Positions 7,905 through 13,559 of a DNA stretch of 17,614 nt are shown here, one piece after another (the first letter of the stretch is position 1; the number at the start of each line of letters is the position of its first letter). The DNA lies in NCBI GenBank assembly GCA_902767025.1, contig CACXFZ010000018.1:1-17614 (forward strand), read 5' to 3'. Under the pieces are notes generated by a model, which searched no databases, was not told the DNA's origin, and saw only the letters and a list, made by a program, of their open reading frames with translations. The position numbers were made by a program, and so were the translations under genes. The stretch is from an uncultured Coriobacteriaceae bacterium (GTDB lineage Bacteria; Actinomycetota; Coriobacteriia; Coriobacteriales; Eggerthellaceae).

Positions 7905-9278
7905 CTACGGGCGCTCGGCCGTCAGCGTGCGCACGAAGGCCAGCAGGGCGTCGCGTTCGTTGGGGACCTCGTCCGAGATGACGGCTTCCAGCACCTGTTC
8001 GAGCACTTCGCCGATGGCGGGGCCTTTCGCCACACCTGCATCGATGACGTCGGTGCCGTCGATGGCAAGGTGCTTCAGGGCAAATGCCTGTTCCTGGTCC
8101 AGGACCTCGTGCAGGCAATCGCGCAGCTGGGCCGATTTCTCCACGCCCGCCTGGTGCTCGGGTGCATGCGCCAGCGAGTCGGCACGCTTCAGGTCGCACA
8201 GGGCTTCGAACAGCTCGGGGTCGTCTCCAAGCAGGCGCAACGTGCGCTTGACGAACTTCGGAGCCGGCTTGATGGCCTTGTCGTGGTAGCGCACCAGCAG
8301 CAGGATCTGCTCCAGCAGCGCGTGGTTCATCTTCAGCCTGCCCAGCGCCTCACGGGCGATGTCCACGCTCACGATGGCATGCCCGTAGAAGTGGCCGCGT
8401 CCGGTGTCGTCGACGAAGAACGCGTCGGGCTTACCGCTGTCGTGGAAGAGCGCCGCCCAGCGGACGAGCGGCGTGGCGGGGGAGTGCTCGACCACGTAGG
8501 CCGTGTGCTCCATGACGTCGTAGACGTGGTAGGGCGTGCGTTGGTCCAGGCCGCGCATGGGGGTCAGTTCCGGCAGCACGGCGTCGATGACCTGCGGGTA
8601 GTCCATGAGCACGCTGCGCGCCGCATCCCCCAGCAGCAGCGCCTCCAGCTCAACCAGCACGCGCTCGACCGAGATGTGCGCGAGGCTTCCCACATGGGCG
8701 TTCATGCCCGCGGCCGTTGCCGGGTCGATCGAGAATCCCAGCTGGCTGGCGAATCGCACGGCCCGCAGGATGCGCAGGGCGTCCTCCTCGAAGCGCTGGT
8801 CGGGGTTGCCGACGGCGCGGATGACCCCTGCGTCCAGGTCGGTCGAACCCCCGAAGGGGTCCAGCAGGCCGCGTGCGGGGTGCCAGGCCATCGCGTTGAT
8901 GGTGAAATCGCGGCGGGCCAGGTCTTCGACGATCGACGAGGTGAACTGGACGCTTTCGGGATGGCGCGCGTCGCGGTAGTCGCCGTCGATGCGGTAGGTG
9001 GTTACCTCGACCACCTCGCCGTCGTTCACCACGGTGACGGTTCCATGGGCGGTGCCGGTTTCGTGGACCGCCATTCCTGCCGCGGTGCAGGCCTGCTGCA
9101 CCTGCTGCCAGGTGGCGCTGGTTGCCAGGTCGACGTCACCGCGGTTGCGGCCGATCAGCGCATCGCGCACGCAGCCGCCCACCAGCCATGCTTCGAATCC
9201 GGCGTGCTCGATGGTCTCGAGCACGCCGAGTGCGGCTGGCGAAATGTTGACATGTGCGGTGTCGCGCAGTCCTTGCAC
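7905..9278 (-). CDS. CCA-adding tRNA nucleotidyltransferase with HD domain
   Basis: A 457-residue class II nucleotidyltransferase that builds or repairs the 3' CCA end of tRNAs. Motifs in order: GGCVRD (34-39) and the metal-binding pair D48-V-D50 of the catalytic palm, then RRDFTINAM (122-130). The nucleotide-selecting EEDALRILRAVRF follows (164-176), then ERVLVELEALL in the neck. An HD-type domain has H279-D280 (ALFHDSGKP) and a later RYHDK. HD domains in relatives carry phosphohydrolase activity. The GTG at 9278 is the only sensible start near the conserved region: it lies 8 bp after the stop of the amidohydrolase gene with AAGG just upstream, and the frame further upstream overlaps that gene. 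Translational coupling is likely. The two tRNA genes in this window already encode CCA, so here the enzyme would mainly repair ends, although other tRNAs may need addition. It converges with recN across a 30-bp gap without a terminator. Confidence 0.93.
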   Translation of the reverse strand: MQGLRDTAHVNISPAALGVLETIEHAGFEAWLVGGCVRDALIGRNRGDVDLATSATWQQVQQACTAAGMAVHETGTAHGTVTVVNDGEVVEVTTYRIDGDYRDARHPESVQFTSSIVEDLARRDFTINAMAWHPARGLLDPFGGSTDLDAGVIRAVGNPDQRFEEDALRILRAVRFASQLGFSIDPATAAGMNAHVGSLAHISVERVLVELEALLLGDAARSVLMDYPQVIDAVLPELTPMRGLDQRTPYHVYDVMEHTAYVVEHSPATPLVRWAALFHDSGKPDAFFVDDTGRGHFYGHAIVSVDIAREALGRLKMNHALLEQILLLVRYHDKAIKPAPKFVKRTLRLLGDDPELFEALCDLKRADSLAHAPEHQAGVEKSAQLRDCLHEVLDQEQAFALKHLAIDGTDVIDAGVAKGPAIGEVLEQVLEAVISDEVPNERDALLAFVRTLTAERP

Positions 9279-9286
9279 ACGCTGCC

Positions 9287-10624
9287 TTAGTTGTCGGGAT
9301 GCCACTCGTCCAGGGGGTCGCCCAGGTAGTAGAGCGGGTCGATGATGCTGTCGACGTCGAGGTCGCGGTACGATGCCAGCTGGGGCTTGGCGTCGTTCTG
9401 GCGCGCTCCGCGCACGATGACCTCGCGCACGTCGCGCAGGCGATGCAGGTCTTCCAACGGGTTCGTGTCGAGGATGATGAAGTCGGCGTCCTTGCCTGCT
9501 TCGATCGTGCCCGTGACATCGTCGATGCCCAGGACGCGCGCGTTGTTCTGCGTGATGGCGCGCAGCGCGTCCGCTTCGGTCACGTGCAGGGCGGTCTGGT
9601 AGATCAGCACCTCGTGCCACAGGTCGTAATGCGTGATGAAGGGGTAGCCGGCACCGCTGCCGATGCCCATCGGGATGCCGTGCTCCAGGCACTGGCGCGC
9701 GCATTCGACGTTGCGCTGCAGGGTCACGCCGGCGTTGTGCCTGGCGACGTCGTCGAGCTTGCTCTGGGTTTCGTCCAGCGCTGCCAGCGGAAGGGCCGAT
9801 CCCAGCGTGGTGATCACCGCGGTGCCCGATTCCAGGATCTTCTCGATCAGGCTCTCGTCGGCGATGGGCGCGCCGTGCTCGATGTAATCAACGCCAGCCA
9901 GGATGCTCACTTCCATGCCCTCGGGGCCTTCGGCGTGGCTCGAGACCTTCAGCCCGTGCTCGGCGGCGCGTTCGCACACCGCCTCCACCTGCTGCCTGTT
10001 CATGCGCAGCACGCCGCAGCCATCCTGCTCGCTGGTTTCCAGGATGCCGCTGGTGACGCAGATCTTGATGAAGTCGGCCCCTGCCTCGGCGCGCTTGTCC
10101 ACGAGCGCGGCCAGGTCGGCGACCTCGATGGCCTCGTCGGCGAAGATGCCCGCGCCGTGGCCGTACGGCGTGGTGATGGCGGCTCCCGAGGTGATGAAGC
10201 GCGGCCCGACCAGGCGGCCCGACGCGATGCGGTCGCGCACGTCCAGGTCCTGGCCCAGCATGTCGCCGGTTCCGCGTTCGGTGGTGACGCCCGAGTACAT
10301 GGCGGTGCGCAGCGTCTTCACGCACATCTGCTCCAGGATCGCCTCGCCTGCGGGGGTGTGCTCCAGCGCGAGCAGGGCCCGCTGCTTGAAGCCCTTCACC
10401 AGGGCGGACGTGGGTTTGCCGGTGCTGAAATGGTGCGCGTGGGCATTGATCATGCCCGGCATGACGAAGCGGCCCTTGCAGTCGACTTCCTCGTCGGCAT
10501 TGTGCGGCTGTCCTTGCGGCAGCACGGCAGCGATCTTCGTGCCATCGACAACGATCGTGGCGCCTTCCTGCGTTTCGTCGGAAGTGCCATCGAACAGCAG
10601 GCAATTGGTGTAGGCGGTGGTCAT
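9287..10624 (-). CDS. Amidohydrolase superfamily protein, prolidase/imidazolonepropionase-like, catalytic Asp not found
   Basis: A 445-residue cytoplasmic TIM-barrel amidohydrolase, the family that hydrolyses amide or related bonds with bound metal. Seen: the small N-terminal beta domain with the VMPGMINAHAHH strand (HxH = H62, H64) and a candidate carboxylated lysine K187 in DFIKICVTSG, as in Xaa-Pro dipeptidase-like members. Further metal ligands are H230 (SSHAEG) and H250 (IEHGAP). A C-terminal return to the beta domain reads TGTIEAGKDADFIILD. The segment that normally reads GTDAG with the catalytic Asp is IGSGAG (321-326), so Gly324 stands where Asp is expected. The ATG at 10624 follows a strong AAAGGGAGGG, which decides it over longer starts. 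The gene leads a two-gene unit with the CCA enzyme. The substrate cannot be predicted. Confidence 0.88.
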   Translation of the reverse strand: MTTAYTNCLLFDGTSDETQEGATIVVDGTKIAAVLPQGQPHNADEEVDCKGRFVMPGMINAHAHHFSTGKPTSALVKGFKQRALLALEHTPAGEAILEQMCVKTLRTAMYSGVTTERGTGDMLGQDLDVRDRIASGRLVGPRFITSGAAITTPYGHGAGIFADEAIEVADLAALVDKRAEAGADFIKICVTSGILETSEQDGCGVLRMNRQQVEAVCERAAEHGLKVSSHAEGPEGMEVSILAGVDYIEHGAPIADESLIEKILESGTAVITTLGSALPLAALDETQSKLDDVARHNAGVTLQRNVECARQCLEHGIPMGIGSGAGYPFITHYDLWHEVLIYQTALHVTEADALRAITQNNARVLGIDDVTGTIEAGKDADFIILDTNPLEDLHRLRDVREVIVRGARQNDAKPQLASYRDLDVDSIIDPLYYLGDPLDEWHPDN

Positions 10625-10725
10625 ACGTCCCTCCCTTTCGTACGGTTGACTACAGATTGTGATACTCATGGCGGCTTGGCGCAAGAACAAATGGTGAATA
10701 GGGGGGTCTGGCAGGGGCGATTGGG

Positions 10726-10731
10726 TACAAT
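10726..10731 (+). promoter_or_regulatory. Possible -10 box for the NYN-LOTUS gene
   Basis: TACAAT (five of six consensus bases) lies 32 bp before the ATG at 10764, giving a leader of about 25 nt that contains AAAGGCG as ribosome-binding site. A -35 element is not apparent in the G-rich bases upstream. The 139-bp region between this gene and the divergent amidohydrolase gene holds nothing else that was recognised. Confidence 0.35.
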
Positions 10732-10763
10732 GAAGGGGATTCTTCGACAGAAAGGCGAAGCTT

Positions 10764-11705
10764 ATGGCTACGCGGACCACCTTTGCCCTGCTCATCGACT
10801 CCGACAACGTGTCGGCGCGCTACATCCACGGCATCATGAACGAGCTCACCAACCGCCACGGGCAGGTCACCTACCGGCGCATCTACGGCGACTTGACCAG
10901 CGGGCAGATGGCCAAGTGGAAGGAAACGCTGGCGGACCATTCCCTGACGCCGATGCAGCAGTTCCCCAACACCAAGGGCAAGAACGCCACCGACTCGTTT
11001 CTGATCATCGACGCGATGGACATCCTCTACGAAGGCAAGGTGGACGGGTTCTGCATCGTGTCGAGCGACGGCGACTTCACGCGCCTGGCCAGCAGGCTGC
11101 GCGATGCCGGCATGGTGGTCGTGGGCATGGGCGAGGCGAAGACGCCGCGGTCGTTCCGCAACGCATGCACGGTGTTCACGAGCCTCGAGCTGCTGGTGGG
11201 CTCCGAAGAGCCTGATGCACCGGTGGCGCGCGAGGACGAGGCCGTGCAGCTCACGAAGCGCGAGGTCTCCGACGCCATCGTCGACATCGTCAGCGAGCGT
11301 GCGGGCCGCGGCGACGAGGTCACCCTGTCCGAAGTGGGCAACCGCCTGGTCCGAATCTACCCCGACTTCGACGTGCGCGCCTTCGGGTACAGCCAGCTGT
11401 CGAAGTTCCTGTCGAGCTTCGACAACCTGGTGCTCGAGAAGAAGGACAACATCGTGTCGGTGTCGCTGGTGCGCTCTTCGGAAACGAAGGAGGCGGTGGC
11501 GCGGCTGATAGCCGACGAAGTGGAGCGGGCAGGGGACGAGGGCGTGGAGCTCTCGCAGCTGGGCAACCTCATCCACGACGAGTACCCCCTGTTCAACGTC
11601 AAGGACTACGGGTATTCGAAGCTCTCGAAGTTCATGCGCGACGTGAACGGCGTGGTGGTGAGCGGCTCGTCGGACAGCAGCCGCGTGTACCCCGACTGCG
11701 AATAG
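10764..11705 (+). CDS. NYN (PIN-like) ribonuclease-fold protein with two OST-HTH/LOTUS domains
   Basis: A 313-residue cytoplasmic protein, probably RNA-directed. The first 145 residues are a NYN/DUF88 domain. It has LLIDSDNVS with Asp12 and Asp14, TKGKNATDSFLIID with Asp77, and FCIVSSDGDF with Asp102 and Asp104, the spaced acidic residues of PIN-like nucleases. Two OST-HTH (LOTUS) domains follow, about 163-236 and 240-310. They share the pattern LSEVGNRLVRIYPDFDVRAFGYS / LSQLGNLIHDEYP and end in FGYSQLSKFL / YGYSKLSKFM. LOTUS domains in other proteins bind RNA, including G-quadruplex RNA. The same architecture occurs in animal MARF1-type proteins. Function in bacteria is little known; an RNA-processing or decay role is inference. 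The ATG follows AAAGGCG with 7-nt spacing. The gene converges with the kinase gene with only 17 bp between stops. Confidence 0.9.
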   Translation: MATRTTFALLIDSDNVSARYIHGIMNELTNRHGQVTYRRIYGDLTSGQMAKWKETLADHSLTPMQQFPNTKGKNATDSFLIIDAMDILYEGKVDGFCIVSSDGDFTRLASRLRDAGMVVVGMGEAKTPRSFRNACTVFTSLELLVGSEEPDAPVAREDEAVQLTKREVSDAIVDIVSERAGRGDEVTLSEVGNRLVRIYPDFDVRAFGYSQLSKFLSSFDNLVLEKKDNIVSVSLVRSSETKEAVARLIADEVERAGDEGVELSQLGNLIHDEYPLFNVKDYGYSKLSKFMRDVNGVVVSGSSDSSRVYPDCE

Positions 11706-11722
11706 TGATGCGGCGTGCGGCG

Positions 11723-13027
11723 CTAGATGCCGATGGCCATGTTCATCAGCCGCACGACCAACACCAGGAACACGGTTAGCAGCACGTAGAACAGCACCAT
11801 GTGCCAGAGCTTGGGGCGCGCCAGCACGGGGAAGCGCTCCTTCAGGCGGCGCTTGTCCAGGATGGCGTAGGCGATCGCGCCCGTGAACACCGGCACGATG
11901 ACCAGGTACGCCAGCGCGTTGTACCACAAAGGAGGCCCCGAGCCGCCCAGGCGCTCGACGAAGGTGGAAATGCAGCCGTACAGGAACAGGGCGTAGCAGG
12001 CCAGCACCAGTATGTTCCAGATCCTGCCCAGGGTGTCCAGGGCCTTGCTGCGGTTGGGTCGTGATGCGGCGTTGGCCTGCCAGGCGTCTGCCGTTGGCGG
12101 CATCACTGGGGAGGGCATGACCACAGGGCTGCCGGTCGGAGCGGCGCCGTTTGCGCGCGCCGTCGGGGCGGGCGACGCTTCCGTCCTTGATGCCGCGGTG
12201 GCTGCGTGCTTATCGGGGCCGGCGCCGAGCACGGATTGCTCGAAGGCGGACTTGAGCGTGCGCACGTCCGCGTAGCGGTTGTTGGGGTCGAAGGCCGTGG
12301 CGGTGTCGATGATGGCGCGCAGCGGTTCGGGGATGTCGGCGTCCTTGAAGCGCTTCTCGACCGACTTGGGCGAGGGGTTCTTCTCGGTGAGCAGGAAGTA
12401 GAGCAGCATGCCCAGGGCGTAGACGTCGCTTTTCACGGTGGTTTGCCCGAAACCGAACTGCTCGGGTGGGGCGTAGGCGCGCGTCCCGAACTGCGTCGTG
12501 TCGGCAGAGGCCGATTCCTTGAATTCGCGGGCGATGCCGAAATCGATGATGGTGACCGCATCGCCCGCCACGATCACGTTCGACGGCTTCAGGTCGCGGT
12601 GGATGATGGGTGGGTCGAAGCGCTCGTGCAATTCGATGACCGCATCGCACAGGCGCGGGTACACCTGGGCGGCGAGTGCGACGGAGGGGTCTTGCTCGTA
12701 GACCAGGTCGAGCAGCGTGATGCCGGCGACGTATTCGGTGACGACGACGATCTGGTTGTCGCGCAGGTAGAAATCGACGATGCGCGGAATGTGCTCGAAG
12801 CGCATCCCCTGGTTCTGGGCTTCGAAGATGCGCTCGTAGGCGCCGCCCATGCCCGACTCCCTCTCGATCGTCTTGCGGATGAACGGGCCCGACTCCGTGC
12901 CGTCGTCTGCGGCGAGCATCACGCGCTCGGTCGTTTCGAACAGTGATGACTTGATGGTCTCGATCACGCGGTAGCGGCCGTCGCGTTCAAGGGAATCGAG
13001 GTATCGGGAAAGGTCGTCTGCGTGCAT
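11723..13027 (-). CDS. Membrane Ser/Thr protein kinase (eukaryotic-like) with C-terminal TM segments
   Basis: A 434-residue Hanks-type kinase. Seen: Lys52 in FIRKTI as the ATP lysine, catalytic loop IIHRDLKPSN (141-150), IIDFG (160-164) as the metal-binding DFG, YAPPEQF (185-191) as the APE region, and SDVYALGMLLYFLL for helix F. The kinase domain covers about 19-265. The glycine-rich loop is not recognisable (ETIKSSLFETTERV where GxGxxG is expected). A Pro/Ala-rich linker (about 270-325) leads to three predicted membrane spans at about 335-358, 369-390 and 408-429, with no extracellular PASTA or other sensor domain. The kinase is thus tethered by its C-terminus. Targets are unknown, and no phosphatase or FHA gene is adjacent. 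The ATG at 13027 has no Shine-Dalgarno. A -10-like TAAGAT ends 6 nt before it, so the mRNA may be leaderless. Confidence 0.93.
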   Translation of the reverse strand: MHADDLSRYLDSLERDGRYRVIETIKSSLFETTERVMLAADDGTESGPFIRKTIERESGMGGAYERIFEAQNQGMRFEHIPRIVDFYLRDNQIVVVTEYVAGITLLDLVYEQDPSVALAAQVYPRLCDAVIELHERFDPPIIHRDLKPSNVIVAGDAVTIIDFGIAREFKESASADTTQFGTRAYAPPEQFGFGQTTVKSDVYALGMLLYFLLTEKNPSPKSVEKRFKDADIPEPLRAIIDTATAFDPNNRYADVRTLKSAFEQSVLGAGPDKHAATAASRTEASPAPTARANGAAPTGSPVVMPSPVMPPTADAWQANAASRPNRSKALDTLGRIWNILVLACYALFLYGCISTFVERLGGSGPPLWYNALAYLVIVPVFTGAIAYAILDKRRLKERFPVLARPKLWHMVLFYVLLTVFLVLVVRLMNMAIGI

Positions 13028-13033
13028 GGCGCT

Positions 13034-13039
13034 ATCTTA
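13034..13039 (-). promoter_or_regulatory. -10-like element immediately before the kinase start
   Basis: Read on the minus strand, TAAGAT (13039-13034) is followed by only six bases before the ATG at 13027, so transcription would begin at or next to the start codon. No Shine-Dalgarno is present and the -35 region shows no consensus hexamer. The match is modest (four of six). Confidence 0.3.
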
Positions 13040-13160
13040 TCATGGGCCGCCATGCGCTCTGGCTGTGCTGCGGCGGGTGCGCAAGCAGGATGCGGTGCAT
13101 GTGGTGGAGGTGGGGACTGTGGTGCAAATGCGTGCAGACGATGATGGTCAGAATCGTGTC

Positions 13161-13190
13161 TTGACGCATGTGCACAAGTGAAGCTAATAT
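13161..13190 (+). promoter_or_regulatory. Promoter of the tRNA-Gln/tRNA-Glu operon
   Basis: TTGACG (13161-13166) and TAATAT (13185-13190) are separated by 18 bp, a good housekeeping sigma pattern with expected initiation near 13197. That leaves about a 30-nt leader before tRNA-Gln. The rest of 13028-13160 shows no gene or other element that could be supported. Confidence 0.65.
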
Positions 13191-13226
13191 ATGCATTCGC
13201 GTTCGGGCATGCGCTCGTTTGCAACT

Positions 13227-13300
13227 TGGGGTATCGTATAATGGTAGTACAGCGGATTCTGGTTCCGTATGTGTGGGTTCGACTCCTGCTACCCCAGCCA
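13227..13300 (+). tRNA. tRNA-Gln (anticodon CTG), CCA encoded
   Basis: A full cloverleaf can be folded by eye. Acceptor TGGGGTA pairs with TACCCCA. The D arm is GTAT/GTAC. The anticodon stem GCGGA/TCCGT encloses loop TTCTGGT with anticodon CTG, which reads CAG (Gln). The T arm has loop TTCGACT. The discriminator is G at 13297 and CCA is encoded at 13298-13300. It lies 3 bp before the tRNA-Glu gene and shares its promoter and terminator. Confidence 0.95.
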
Positions 13301-13303
13301 GAA

Positions 13304-13380
13304 GGCCCCGTCGTCTAGCGGTTTAGGACGCCGCCCTCTCAAGGCGGAGATCGCCGGTTCGAATCCGGTCGGGGCTACCA
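13304..13380 (+). tRNA. tRNA-Glu (anticodon CTC), CCA encoded
   Basis: Cloverleaf folded by eye. Acceptor GGCCCCG pairs with CGGGGCT (first pair G-T). The D arm is GTCT/GGAC. The anticodon stem CCGCC/GGCGG has loop CTCTCAA and anticodon CTC, which reads GAG (Glu). The T arm GCCGG/CCGGT has loop TTCGAAT. The discriminator is A at 13377 and CCA follows at 13378-13380. Only three bases (GAA) separate it from tRNA-Gln, so both come from one precursor. Confidence 0.96.
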
Positions 13381-13383
13381 AAA

Positions 13384-13417
13384 CAAAACACCCCGCGCAA
13401 GCGGGGTTTTTTGTTTT
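13384..13417 (+). terminator. Intrinsic terminator of the tRNA operon, probably bidirectional
   Basis: The core stem CCCCGC/GCGGGG (13391-13396, 13401-13406) has a GCAA tetraloop and is followed by six T, G and four T. The A-rich tract before the stem (AAACAAAACA) gives a T-rich tail on the minus strand, so the same hairpin can also end leftward transcription from the surface-protein gene at 13560. Confidence 0.9.
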
Positions 13418-13483
13418 GGCATCTCGGGACGGCGAGAGCCGTGTTTGACAGTCTCGAGAGGATGGGCTCCTATCAAGACTCGC

Positions 13484-13504
13484 GCGGGCGCCAAGGACGC
13501 CCGC
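13484..13504 (-). repeat. GC-rich inverted repeat, second hairpin downstream of the surface-protein gene
   Basis: GCGGGCG (13484-13490) and CGCCCGC (13498-13504) form a 7-bp perfect stem with a 7-nt loop. It lies next to the larger hairpin at 13506-13544. No T-run follows on either strand. Confidence 0.5.
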
Positions 13505-13505
13505 A

Positions 13506-13544
13506 GGGCTGAGCGGGGTTCGCGCAGTCAACCCCGCTCAGCCC
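13506..13544 (-). terminator. 15-bp perfect hairpin just after the surface-protein stop codon
   Basis: GGGCTGAGCGGGGTT (13506-13520) and AACCCCGCTCAGCCC (13530-13544) are exact complements around a 9-nt loop, 15 bp downstream of the stop codon of the leftward gene ending at 13560. There is no T-run, so it may be a Rho-independent-like stop without a U tail, or a 3' end-stabilising structure. The true U-tailed stop further on is the tRNA terminator used in reverse. Confidence 0.6.
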
Positions 13545-13559
13545 CAGAACTGCTACTGC

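Noticed and set aside
8070..11215. Long plus-strand frames opposite the CCA enzyme and amidohydrolase genes
   Set aside because: Shadows of genes with clear catalytic motifs on the minus strand. One of them runs across a divergent promoter region and out of frame into the NYN gene, which no real gene would do.
13445..13476. Perfect TTGACA at 13445-13450 with TATCAA at 13471-13476
   Set aside because: The spacing is 20 bp and the -10 match is weak. It would fire into the convergent surface-protein gene, so an antisense promoter is not supported by sequence alone.
13289..13531. Minus-strand frame of 80 codons containing VAPTGFEPAISALRGRRPKPLDDGA
   Set aside because: This peptide is the well-known false product of reading the antisense strand of a tRNA gene (here tRNA-Glu). 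It is not a protein.
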